Shown: positions 1-9,865 of the stretch, piece after piece
Layout of the letters: the number at the start of each line of letters is the position of its first letter
How positions within the stretch are numbered: position 1 is the stretch's first letter
Origin: Talaromyces rugulosus
Taxonomy: Eukaryota; Ascomycota; Eurotiomycetes; Eurotiales; Trichocomaceae
DNA length: 64,000 bases
Direction of reading: 5' to 3'
NCBI RefSeq assembly: GCF_013368755.1
Contig: NC_049562.1
Coordinates: 1,488,001 to 1,552,000, forward strand
Position numbers and translations under genes: made by a program
Notes under the pieces: generated by a model
What the model was told of the DNA's origin: nothing
The model's input: the letters and a program-made list of their open reading frames with translations, nothing else
The model's database searches: none

Positions 1-607
1 TCCTACGATGTCTAGTCCTTCCTCCAACTCCCACTACTCTGCTCAGACTGTCACCCCCTCCAGTCAATTTGTTTCTGATGTGGATATCAAAACCTCCCTG
101 TCAAGGGAACACACCCCAGTCTATTCGCCCGTCCAGAACATGGCAGTACCAACCTCTCAGTCTCCCTTGAAACAATCGAATATCCATCCGACCACTTCTT
201 CACCTCTTGCGCAGCCACCGCCTGCTCCCCTCCATCACCCGTTATACGATACCCGGCAGCCCTATGCTCCAATGAATGCCAACTATTGCGACCCTAATTT
301 TGACCCGGGCACGCCTTTTAATTCGTTTCCTTCTGTCGTCACTGGTCTTCCCGGCTGGGATCCCAATTACACAGTGGCTACGACAAGGGGAAGCAGCCTG
401 TCTTATGTTGGAGCCAACGTGGACCCCATGTTTTGGATGGGGAATTTTGGCGACCAGTATTCACAATACTCTAACCAGCCGGGCCCATGGCGTGGGCGGA
501 CGCTGAGTCAGGAAGAGCAGGTTGAACTCATGGATTCTTTGGCCGATAATATCCCAGATGTGTCCTCGCTTCTGGTTAATCATGGAACGGTCTCTTATCA
601 TTCCTGA
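1..607 (+). CDS. C-terminal part of a putative fungal transcription factor (5' truncated by window edge)
   Basis: An open frame runs from the left edge to a TGA at 605-607, giving about 200 visible residues. It is rich in Ser, Pro, Gln and Asn, without a catalytic motif, and ends in a short amphipathic stretch around LSQEEQVELMDSLADNI about 30 residues from the terminus. Low-complexity tails ending in such an acidic/hydrophobic motif are common in fungal Zn2Cys6 regulators, where they can act as activation regions. The DNA-binding and middle-homology domains would lie outside the window, so the family call is inference. The start codon is not in the window. Confidence 0.5.
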   Translation, partial: PTMSSPSSNSHYSAQTVTPSSQFVSDVDIKTSLSREHTPVYSPVQNMAVPTSQSPLKQSNIHPTTSSPLAQPPPAPLHHPLYDTRQPYAPMNANYCDPNFDPGTPFNSFPSVVTGLPGWDPNYTVATTRGSSLSYVGANVDPMFWMGNFGDQYSQYSNQPGPWRGRTLSQEEQVELMDSLADNIPDVSSLLVNHGTVSYHS

Positions 608-1404
608 TTGTTTTTTTGGTATGCACAAGTGTTGCATTATTTACAATACCCTTGCCAATCATATTTTACCAATTATTTCTTCTTCACATCTAGCACGAAA
701 TTAGCCTTTAAATACTATAGGTAGTAATCCTACTGGATCTACGGAGTAGAACATAATAATCTATATTGGGCATATCCTAGTAAGCCACGAATCGGCTCTC
801 GTTATCAGGGAGTTTGAACCCCCAGATAATAAATCTGATCCATCGAATATTTAAAAAAAAATCTTTTAGTAATAATTAACAAGGTTTAGAATACCACACG
901 GTGAGGTGAAACCACCGAGCGCGACGTGACTATTTCGTGTTCTGCCGCAATATGCCCGTCTCCGGCAGGCGGTCAGATAAAAACTGGGTCCCGAGTCAGC
1001 TGCAGTCACGTGGATGCCCGGGCGCTTTTGCCGTCATCCAACTCCTCGTTGCCTCACTCCAATCTCAGTCCGCAACAAAGGGCGATCGTCTTCTCACCCT
1101 CTACCCACACAACACTCACCCCCAGCGAACCCAAAGATATCGCAAACCACCCAGCTGAGTGAGCTGCGATTATACAGCAAATACAGCCTAGCGTTAAACT
1201 GTGTTGTGATGCAGGTTGTCGAGCTGGTACCCCGACTCCAGATCCGCCCGTGAGCGAAGCCTTGATCGGCCGACTCTTGTGATTCGCTCATTGGTCACTC
1301 TGCGATCGATTCACGTCGTTTGTGCTTCTAAGAAGAAGTAACTATTGACAAAGACGGTGGTTTCGGTTGTGCTTTAGTCTGTTTTTCTTCTTGCCTGAGA
1401 CTTT
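608..1404. other. Intergenic, 3' UTR of upstream gene and MED19 promoter
   Basis: No convincing gene. The first 250 bases are AT-rich 3' flank and include one copy of a recurrent decamer, TACGGAGTAG, at 740-749. The second half is less AT-rich and leads into the MED19 start; an ATTGG (inverted CCAAT) lies near 1289-1293. The short open frames here lack coding character. Confidence 0.6.
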
Positions 1405-2796
1405 ATGTCCGCTTCTCTCCCGCCACTGTCCTCTCACCTTCCTTCACCGTCCTCGTCATCAGGGGACCATTTCAAGGTGAACCGCTCGCCTCAGCGCTCC
1501 AACACTCTTGGCCCTCAAACACCCACATCTCCTCCGTTGATGTCAGTCGGCGCACAGAGCTATGCCGCCAATCCCGCCAATCCACATACGTCCCCCAGCC
1601 ACACGACGTCGAACGGTCGACCCCTTTCGTCCCCATCATCTACCCCAATGTCTACACAAACCTCACAGCAGCCGACTGTGAGTGTCACAAATTCGTTTCC
1701 TACGCCGGCCAGCAGTATCAGTGGGCATCACCGGAATGTGACCCCTGCGGAGGATTCAGACGCTGTCGACAAGTCTTGGGCGCAAGGAACACAGCATTCC
1801 AATATGGCTCTGTCGACAGACATGATGGATATTGATAAAAAGGAACACAGACGCTCTGATCACGATCGAAATCAGGTACCAGGGGCCACTGACGTGGGAG
1901 GCTTGCCGTCGTCTGCAGATGCTGATATGATGGACGTTGACTCCAAGGTGCCTCGTTTTATTGCTGACGATCCAAGTATCGATGCTCTGCAGAAAGACCT
2001 TGGTACGGCCTTCCATCTTTGTAAAACTGGTAAGGTTTCCTTGACACAGATATCTTTTGACTGCCGCTGGGTTGCTAGTCCTAGGTCTTTGGTGTCTGTG
2101 CGTTAACAAGTTTTTCCATAAATAGCCCCTACAATTACAGGTCCTGATCCGTCCCTGGATCTTATTTCTCTGTATGGTTTGGGTCCTATTGGAAGATCGG
2201 TCATGAGGGCAGACCCCATAACAGGTGAAAAGATCAACCGACTTCGCAAGTCATACGAGGGAAAGTTGAAAGGACTTGGCTTGGCTGGCAGGAACAAGGC
2301 CGTGAAAAATGAGTCACCAGCTGGAGGGCTGAGAGCTTTGACAATGTGGCCAGAAGAGGAATGGCGCAACCAAAAGGTGTATGGCAAGGAGATCAAGGTT
2401 GCAGATATTGACTCGGTTCTACAAAATCTCCAAACGCGGGCGATGAAGATGGAACCAGGGTTGTTACCAAACAACGACTACTGGGAAGACGTCTTGGGCC
2501 ATGAGAAACCGTCAAAGCATATCAGCGTCGACGGAGGTAAGAGGTCTGTATCGACGCCGAACCCGAATCGTCCGACGGTGCAAGTGAATGGTGTCGGTGC
2601 GCCAGGAACCACCGACGCAGAGCGTGCGCGCCCAACTCGTGGGAAAAAGCGGCACTATGACGACAATTCTTTCATGGGGTATGGTGAAGGCTACGTTGAT
2701 GATGAGGATGAGTCTGCCTTTTATTCAAACGGTGAAGACCGGAGTGGGAAGAAAAAACGCAAGAAGGTGGATTCTCCCCGAGCCTTTGCTTTTTAG
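1405..2796 (+). CDS. MED19/ROX3: Mediator complex subunit 19 (Rox3)
   Basis: Two exons, 1405-2029 and 2141-2796, flank a 111-nt intron (GTAAGG...TTACAG) and encode 426 aa. The first about 190 residues are a disordered Ser/Pro/Thr-rich tail with two acidic MMDID/MMDVD patches. The conserved fungal Med19 core begins near residue 193 (DPSIDALQKDLGTAFHLC), continues across the splice junction with PDPSLDLISLYGLGPI, and includes an RADPITGEKINRLRKSYEGK segment. The C-terminus has a basic, nuclear-localisation-like KKKRKKVDSPRAFAF. Med19 belongs to the head/middle region of Mediator and links activators to RNA polymerase II in the nucleus. The junction restores the family's continuous core, which fixes the intron. 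The first ATG of the open frame is used as start. Confidence 0.93.
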
Positions 2797-3772
2797 TGAA
2801 GACATGAACTAATCAAGGCGGTAGGATCACATCTCGAAACTGTCTCCTCCCATGGCAAAACAGACGGGAAGTTATGGGGTTGGCATTTATGGGATTGGGG
2901 CTCGATGAGAGTAGCATGGCACTCTCAAAAAAGAGTTTGCAGGATTTGATTATCGCGGTTTCAATTGCTTTCACGTACATTGTTTCACTTTGCATTGAGG
3001 TGCTGGATATACCCGCGTTTGATAACTCGGACGGCGTTTTTAGGTGGGATTTGTCTTTTTTTGTCTTTTCTTCAATATGGGAAGCAGCGGTTTATTGGAT
3101 TTTTTTTGTTTTGATGTGACCCTAGAGGTTACTTTGCGTGTTGATTCACGTGTCTTTTGAGTCCGGGGACGACTTCAACGAAACGAAGAGTCGGAGAAAA
3201 CAGGATGATATACAAAAGATGATGCTCCTTTTTAGCGCAGACCAAAAACCCTCCAAAAAAAAAGATGGTCTAAAAAATGGCTGGAAGAAGGGATGATGAT
3301 ATTGTTATCGCCGAGCTATTTTTTCAATTTTTTTTTTTATTATTCATCCCTCTTTTTTTTTTTTTTTTTCCCTCCTGCTTTGATAATTCTTTTTATCTGC
3401 TTATGTATATGATCGTGATTGATCGATGTATGTTTATGTTGATATGGATAGGACAGAGCAGACAGAATTTTGAATAGAATCATGAATTAAATTTATTAAC
3501 AACATTGATATTGATACTGATCTTGATCTTGATATTGACATCTGGTATCTGGTATGTGTCGATGTATAGAAGGTCAACTGCTGAAGTGAGCAGCTTATCG
3601 GTCAAGTTGATAAGAATCGACCCCTCCTCTGAAGTCTAAACTTTACACGACAGACAGACAGAACATCTACTGCGCGCAATCTGGAAGAGAAACAGAACGA
3701 TATAATATCTTGAACCCAAGGAAATAAATTGTTCAATTCTGGAAAAGAAAAGAAGAAAAGAAAAAAAAACTA
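2797..3772. other. Intergenic, MED19 3' flank and DUF4202 promoter
   Basis: AT-rich with poly-T runs at about 3330-3370. Short open frames here (for example 2874-3119) are hydrophobic because of T-rich sequence, and I do not regard them as genes. A short degenerate TTGATA/TTGATC tandem lies at 3503-3539, about 240 bp upstream of the next start codon. Confidence 0.6.
3503..3539. repeat. Degenerate hexamer tandem (TTGAT-A/C)n
   Basis: About six consecutive units of TTGATA, TTGATC or CTGATC upstream of the DUF4202 gene. It looks like a small microsatellite; no regulatory role is claimed. Confidence 0.6.
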
Positions 3773-4369
3773 ATGTCCGACAAATTCCACAAAGCCCTCG
3801 CGGCCATCGACGCCGCGCACTCGGAAGACCCAAACCTCAAGAAGATCGACGACAACAGCGACAACACAATCCCTTACGAACTACACTATGCCCAAAAAAT
3901 GACCTCCTACCTCAACGCCTACAACGCCAACGCATCCGAACTCCTGCGCCTCGCCATCCGCGCCCAGCACTTGCGACGCTGGGAAGTACCGCGGTCGTCC
4001 TACCCAGCCACAAAAGCAGGCTATTTCGGATGGCGCACATATCTGAAAAACAGACAAGCCGAGCTCGCACAGGAAATGTGCGCTGCTGCGGGGTATAGCC
4101 AACCAGAAGCAGAGCGAGTAGCTGCGCTGGTGCGCAAGGAAGGGTTGCGACAGGAAGAACAGGAAACGCAGACGTTGGAGGATGTGGCGTGTCTGGTGTT
4201 TTTGGATGATCAGTTTGAGGCGTTTGAGCAAGAAATCAATGATGAGGAGAAGATGGTGGGGATTTTGAAGAAGACGTGGGCGAAGATGTCGGACAAGGGA
4301 CGGGGGATGGCGCTGCAGATTACTATGAGTGATCGGTGTAGAGGGTTGGTGCAGAAGGCGTTGGCGTGA
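3773..4369 (+). CDS. DUF4202 domain protein
   Basis: Single exon, 198 aa. The whole protein matches the compact helical DUF4202 family: an N-terminal helix (KFHKALAAIDAAHSEDPN), a PYELHYAQKMTSYL segment, RLAIRAQHLRRWEVPRSSYP, then GYFGWRTYLKNRQAELA and DVACLVFLDDQFEAFEQE. The conserved His and acidic residues (AQHLRRWE, VFLDDQFE) resemble HD-type metal-binding helices, but no enzymatic function is established for the family to my knowledge. No signal peptide or membrane segment, so it is probably cytosolic. Length is typical. The start is the first ATG after a purine-rich leader. Family call is firm, function unknown. Confidence 0.85.
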   Translation: MSDKFHKALAAIDAAHSEDPNLKKIDDNSDNTIPYELHYAQKMTSYLNAYNANASELLRLAIRAQHLRRWEVPRSSYPATKAGYFGWRTYLKNRQAELAQEMCAAAGYSQPEAERVAALVRKEGLRQEEQETQTLEDVACLVFLDDQFEAFEQEINDEEKMVGILKKTWAKMSDKGRGMALQITMSDRCRGLVQKALA

Positions 4370-4563
4370 GGAAATATTCTAGAGAGTTTTTCTTTGTGTT
4401 TCGAAAATGTTATACAGATAGGTATGTATGTATGTGTCTGATGTTAAAATAATGTAAATATCGTGCTTTTAATAACCAAGTCTAGGGTACATTCCGCTAT
4501 AACGCCATACCCGAAACGCTCATAGATGTTGAATACGCTAATAGATGTATGTAGAATCGAATT

Positions 4564-5702
4564 CTACTCGGCTTTGACCTTCGGGTTTGCAGATTGATCA
4601 TCGCCGTTGATCAATTTCACCAAAGCAACAGCGGCACCAGCAGCCAGACCGCCGACAACGCACATTTGAAGACCGCCCATGATGCCAGCTTGGATATTGG
4701 CACTGCCATTCCAGCCTCTGACAACACAGGTCTTCACATATCCAAAAACGAAGAGCGTGACGGCCATGACGGCGATACTGTAGTAAAAGGCGACAAGAAC
4801 CTCACTGACAATGAAATACGGAACCAAGGGGACAAAGCCTCCAATGAAATAGCCCAGAGCAAGAGTCAGCGCCGACACATATGCCTGATTGCAGCCGGGC
4901 TCGGTCTCTTGGTGGTGGAAAGTGAGGAGAAAGTCGCGGAGTCGGTCTGGGTCTGCCTGCAGTGTTTCCACGATTTCGTAGACAGCATGCGGAGGAAGAT
5001 TATATGCTGCGAATGTCGACTGGATGATTGAGCGCGTTTCGTCCGGGCGGCCGATGAGATCATTGACTTCCCGAACGGTGGCGTTGTAGGATTCACTGCA
5101 TACAGAGATCAGATTAGCCATTTCTATTCTCAAAGGAAAGGAAAGAGTAAGGGATAACATACGCTTCACTCTTTGCACCAACATAACCGCCAAGTCCCAT
5201 GGAGATGGCACCGGCTGTCAATTCAGCCAGCCCTCCAATGACGACAACTTTGGTATCCCCAATGGCAGAAAGACCGGCACTCAGCGCAAAGGGGACAGTC
5301 AAGCCATCCGAAAGACCCAGGATGGCATCAGATATCAGCCGTGGATCGACTCGAGAACGCGTGCTAGTGCCGGAGCTGCTAGAGGCTGTTTCGTCGTCAT
5401 CATCTGGAGGGCCAGAGGCAAATGTGCTGTACGGGGATGTCATTTGTGCCTCGACGTCCCGGTCACTCCCACCATCAACAGTCGAGCCGTCGAGGTTGTC
5501 CGAGTCTGGTAGCAATGGGCGTCCTATTTCGAAGAATATGATGGTTAGTAATGCGGGTGCTGGTGAAGAAGGGACAACCTAACTCACTCAGATCAGAAGA
5601 CGGAGAGCAGTTTTTCTTCAGATAGCGATCCCTGGGGGAAGAACGCTGGTTTCCGTTGCACCAAGTTGGGAAAAGCTTCTGCTTGAGGAACAGCAACGCC
5701 AT
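4564..5702 (-). CDS. CCC1 (cccA-like): Vacuolar iron transporter, CCC1/VIT1 family
   Basis: Three exons on the minus strand, 5702-5588, 5523-5163 and 5095-4564, with introns of 64 and 66 nt, give 335 aa. After a disordered acidic/Ser-rich N-terminus, the VIT core starts near residue 100 (DPRLISDAILGLSDGLTVPFA) and continues with a second membrane segment ending in ELTAGAISMGLGGYVGAKSE, the family's metal-binding region. A cytosolic helical linker follows, then three C-terminal membrane segments. Family members import Fe2+ (or Mn2+) into the vacuole and protect against iron excess. An in-frame upstream ATG at 5771 would add 23 residues; the shorter start is preferred but uncertain. The promoter carries two matches to the CBC-HapX composite site, which fits iron-excess induction. 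Confidence 0.93.
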
Positions 5703-6060
5703 TGTGCTGTTTATGGATGTCGTGCGTTGGGTTGTTTCTTTGAGTCTGTAGTTTGGGAACAAAAAGAACATCCCACAGCCTTGCTCTGACTGTCTCGAGA
5801 AGAGGGCAACGCAGAAGTTGACGAGGAACTTGGGGTGTGCAGAGTGTGCAGCCTACTTTATCAGGACGTACGTATCGAAAAAGCCATGCAGGAGCTAAAC
5901 ACGCTGCGAGCTGCTCCTGCCAACCAGCGCCGCCCAAAGGCATTTGCCCTTACTTTCGGCCGTCTCTCATTGGCCGCATCGAGGAGGGGAGTGGTCGACG
6001 TCATGTGGATCCAGCCCTGGTATTTGGGGCCTGCAGCCAATAGACGTCGCTGCAAATGTA

Positions 6061-6080
6061 ATCAGCCGCGTTTCTATTGG
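6061..6080 (-). promoter_or_regulatory. Putative CBC-HapX composite site, copy 1
   Basis: On the minus strand the sequence reads CCAAT, 12 bases, then GAT. It matches the published CSAAT-N12-RWT motif for joint binding of the CCAAT-binding complex and HapX at iron-regulated promoters, including cccA. It lies about 360-380 bp upstream of the chosen CCC1 start, in transcription orientation. Confidence 0.5.
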
Positions 6081-6155
6081 CCTACTCGGGGCTCTGTGGG
6101 TCTCGTATGGATCTTGACCCCGAATAGCCGCTAGTCCGGATTTGGATGCATTACC

Positions 6156-6175
6156 ATTGCGTGCGTCGCCATTGG
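6156..6175 (-). promoter_or_regulatory. Putative CBC-HapX composite site, copy 2
   Basis: Minus-strand CCAAT, 12 bases, then AAT, again fitting CSAAT-N12-RWT, about 455-475 bp upstream of the chosen start. RWT alone is met by chance once in 16 CCAAT boxes, so the second copy adds weight but not proof. Confidence 0.4.
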
Positions 6176-6814
6176 ACGAGGGCTGTCTTTCAGCATTCTC
6201 GCAGGTGTTTTTTTATTTTTATTTTTATTTTTTCCATATGAGATGCCAGCCTCTTTAATAGTAACCTGTGGCGCTGTGCACACCGGCGGGAAATAACTCT
6301 GCGTGACTGGGCATGGCTGCTGCTGCAACCCTCCTTATCACAGCCCATAGTCATTGGTCAACACCTGCAGGCCTATTGAATTTAAATTTAAGAAGCACTT
6401 ATAATATATCAGTCCCGACCGACACTTTCCAGTTGGCTCTTTGTTTCAAAAAGGCCGTCAGCGCCTCTCAATAGCCCCGAGGCCGGTCCGGAGAATATAC
6501 ATCAAAGAAATGGCAAGACCTGAAACTTGGTCTGGTTTTAGAAACGGAGATTTTTAATAGTAATCACATCCAGATTTAGCGAGACAGCAACATTTGAATA
6601 AAGAGCCCACAACAGTTTCCTAGTTTGGCGACATCAGTTGATAGCTAGGAGGGGGGTCATACTTTTGGGCCTTAATCGTATCGACGCTACTAAAGTACCT
6701 CCTTTGCAGATTTTGCCCACAGGTGGGTTTTAGTACCTCAATGTATACAGATTTTCTACACTCTATATCTCTTCCGAATAGTACTGCCGCTTCTTGATAC
6801 TATATCAGGCCAAC

Positions 6815-7487
6815 ATGAAGTTGCTCCTGCTACTGTTTTTACCTCTATTGATAATTGCAAAACTAGATTCTACACATGGTAAGGAACCCTATTACCACAA
6901 GCAGAGAGAAAGCCTCTGACAATGTAGAATCCCGCCTCGAAAAACGACTCACTCGATATGTGGACAACGGCAATCTCATGTGCCTCACCGAAAACTACCC
7001 CTTAATACCAGGCGATCCCAGATATTTTATGACCTTGGACGAAGCAAGCAAGGCCATCAATTCTGTATGTATGGCCTGGCAGTACGTAGAGCTCAATCCT
7101 AGCGCAAAGCCTGGCTTTAAAAACACATACTACATCCTGGACGACGCACAAGACCAGGGCGGAACCAACATCACCGTTTCTGTGACGTATAATGGAGGGA
7201 AAACCTGTCCTAGCCCACCACTGAACTTCTGGATTGACAGAAATTTGGCGGGGGATGGGCAATCGCATTGCCTTGATCGGCTTTATACTATTATTAACGG
7301 ATGTATGCTATATTTTTTCCCCCTCTTATTTTTGACTTAGTTTGTATCAGGCCCTATAACTCATGGTTACTGATATATTATTTTAATAGGCGATACACAA
7401 AAACAAACTGAGTACTGGAAACAGGGGGGTACTTTTTTCCGCGACTGCGCCACCTGGGAGATTTGGAAGAGCCTGCATTTCTCATGA
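6815..7487 (+). CDS. Small secreted cysteine-containing protein, unknown function
   Basis: Three exons, 6815-6878, 6928-7302 and 7390-7487, give 178 aa. Residues 1-16 (MKLLLLLFLPLLIIAK) form a clear signal peptide, and a dibasic KR shortly after exon 2 begins could be a Kex2-type site (SRLEKR|LTRY). The mature part has about seven cysteines. It ends in a pattern NGCD...GGTFFRDCATWEI that resembles C-terminal Cys-Gly-Gly-Cys-Trp motifs of many fungal secreted proteins, including extensions of some GH18 chitinases. No catalytic domain was recognised. Both introns have canonical borders and preserve frame. It could be an effector-like or cell-surface protein; I cannot name the family with confidence. 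Confidence 0.8.
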
Positions 7488-7653
7488 TTTATTCTTCGGT
7501 TCAGACTACTGTTAGGAATAGCAATGTGTGCATACAGCTAGAGTCAATTGGTTACTCGTTGTATACAAGTATATAGAAAAAGTCTACAAATCCAAGGTTA
7601 CTGTTTCTTCATAATAATATGTACCTATATTCGGAATCATCACGTACATTATG

Positions 7654-9113
7654 TTACAGAGGCAAGAATAGGGCAGCTACAACGCCAGCAAAAACACCAC
7701 ACACAGAACCGACCAAACGGTTCCCGGCTCCTGTATCACCACTGGCAGTTGGTGTTGCGGTGGACTGCGTCGAAGATGGCGCACTAGTAGACGTGGAAGA
7801 CGATCCTGTCGATTCTGACCCATCCCCCGAGCCTGTCTGATTTGCAGTCGCCAATTGCGGCCGGTCCAGATTCGCTAGCACAATCTGTAAAGCGGAGATT
7901 TGCTGGCCCAGGCCGGTAAATGCAGTATTGCGGGATGACATCCACGAGAAGTTGCAAAAAGTGTCCTTTGCACTGTTGCCAACTTTGCAGCTGATGTAGC
8001 GGACTTCTGAATCTTAGGAGTGACAGAAGCCTTTAGGTATGGTGCGAACGTGGCGATATCTCCCAGGGCGCGTGCAAGCACTGATCTGTAGATTCCGATT
8101 TCCTCATTGCAGGATTGTACAAATTCACATCCGGTTCCAACCATGACATCGGGATCTATGTTGAAAAATACCTCGGTAGCCCGCGAAAGAACGCCATCAA
8201 GCCGGGATTTCCATATAGACGAACCGCTGGTCTAGAACATTATTAACCTCCATAGCTTTATGGATTGAACAACAACAAAAACTTACGGGGTTGTACTGTA
8301 TTGCGGCAGTCGACAGATATGCACCAAACTCGGCTGTCCACATCGTAGGGTCATTGATGTCACAGCCACTTTCAGTGTCGAGCATGTTGTAGATTGAATA
8401 GTTCGAGTCCACCAGCCCCGTGCTTTCCGACCACTTCCACACTTTCTCCGGCCATTCGTTGTACGACGAGTTCCCAGTATATACGGCCAACCTGGCAGCC
8501 AATTGCATGAACAAGCCGTTCGAAAACGCGCCTTTTGTCCGGTAGCTGGTCTGGAACGGGAAGATGCCGTCTTTCAATCCACCGTTGCACGCCTTGGTAT
8601 CCCATCGCGCTGCCTGCTCGCTAAAGACCTTTTCGGCGAGCATGACCCAGCTAGAGTTGCTGCCGTCATCAGTGAGAAAGCCTGCCTCGGCGGCATTCAT
8701 CGCGGCCAATGCCCAGCTGGCTTGCTCCGAGCTGGTTTCGTAGCTGGTTTGATTGGCAGGCATAAAATCGCCGTCGCTGCCGATTTGGCTAAGCATGCCC
8801 TGTTTGATGATTGAATTGTACTGGTCATCGCCGGTTAGAGTCCAGTAGTCGATGAGAGCGTTATACATTAAAGACCCTGCCACCATTCTTCAGGCTTCGT
8901 AGGCGCGCTTGAGTAGTTCGATGTCAGCCCGGCTGCAATTGCTTTCGCGGTATCCTTGATTGAGTCTTTTTTTTTTTTTATTAGCTTCAATTAATTCGTC
9001 ATTGTGCGGCAAAATCCTGGTATCATACCATCACTTTTGGCATCCAACGAGAGCGAAGAGGCTGTCAGCACATGCAAGCCGAGTGCGACCAACATGAACT
9101 TCCTCGACCACAT
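7654..9113 (-). pseudogene. GH76 alpha-1,6-mannanase-like (DCW1/DFG5 family) with two frame breaks
   Basis: Three exons on the minus strand: 9113-9029 (signal peptide MWSRKFMLVALGLHVLTA), 8965-8287 and 8231-7654. The catalytic region shows GDFMPANQTSYETSSEQASW, TDDGSNSSW and the family's QYNP...SIWKSRL. The C-terminus has GLGQQISALQIVLANL, a Thr/Ser linker and a hydrophobic GPI-type tail. DCW1/DFG5 proteins cross-link GPI mannoproteins into the cell wall. Two single-base losses break the frame. In the conserved WW-AGSLMYNALIDYW block, a G is missing between 8880 and 8879. A base is also missing in the A-run at about 7981-7987, before the Cys-containing KDTFCNFSWM segment. Both lie in short homopolymers, so sequencing error is a real alternative. 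The usual catalytic Asp pair was not verified because this copy is divergent. Confidence 0.75.
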
Positions 9114-9865
9114 TTTGCGTCGCCGCTACTTTCGAGGCCAACAATGAGAAATCAGAGGAGCAAAGAATGGATTTTAAAGTGTCGTAAAAAGAAGGCGAAG
9201 AAATAAACAGAGCCTCTGCGGCTGAATTGGTTACATAACAGGCCTTCTGGCCACTAGGCTAAAAGACACTTATTTCTCCATTTCTCCGTATTAGCTACGA
9301 GTAAAGTAGCACTACTCCGTAGAAGCATTTTCTTAGTCTCTTGTTATTATTAGCTTGTCATTGGCTTTGGTTACGCTGCCACGGCTTATCGTTAGGGGGG
9401 TTGGGGCCGACTGCGCCATGCGGGGACTGAGTCGGGGATTTGAATGTGCTATTTATAGTATTGCGCTGACGGAGACAAGAACATTATATTATTGTTTTTG
9501 ACTAGTTGAACGGGCAGTGATATGGTTAACAGGAGAATGAAGATGGATCCGGTGCATATGTCAACTGGAAATGGGTATACTTCGGTTAACTACATGACTG
9601 GTGGATGTGTCAACGATAAAAGAGGATTAAAGGCAAAGTCCAACGTAAGTGATCTTAAATTGTGAGCGGATCAGATTAATACTTTTAACTACGACTATAA
9701 CCGCTGTCAAGACAGGGTTAGGGCTAGGGTTGGACTTGACCATCGGCGTATGGTCGTCCGACGAAACTTCCCGGACAAATCTGAAATATGTTGATAATTT
9801 AAAAACTCGTATAAATTAAAAAAAATACATGAAACAAATCTATCGAAACAACAAAAAACCAATCT
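9114..9865. other. Intergenic, promoter of GH76-like gene and 3' flank of DUF202 gene
   Basis: No gene found. It contains a minus-strand copy of the TACGGAGTAG decamer at 9312-9321 and a telomere-like GGGTTAGGGCTAGGGTT at 9715-9731. Confidence 0.6.

Larger units (their letters stand above)
5772..6814. other. Divergent promoter region between CCC1-type gene (minus) and secreted-protein gene (plus)
   Basis: About 1 kb without a credible gene. The CCC1-proximal half carries four CCAAT boxes in either orientation (near 5968-5972, 6037-6041, 6076-6080 and 6171-6175). The other half is AT-rich and ends in the leader of the small secreted protein. Confidence 0.7.

Noticed and set aside
826..860. 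GTTTGAACCCCC resembling a tRNA T-arm
   Set aside because: The flanking stem does not pair, and no D-arm, anticodon arm or acceptor stem could be built.
2874..3119. 81-codon hydrophobic open frame downstream of MED19
   Set aside because: Hydrophobicity comes from T-rich sequence in the 3' flank; no domain, codon bias or initiation context.
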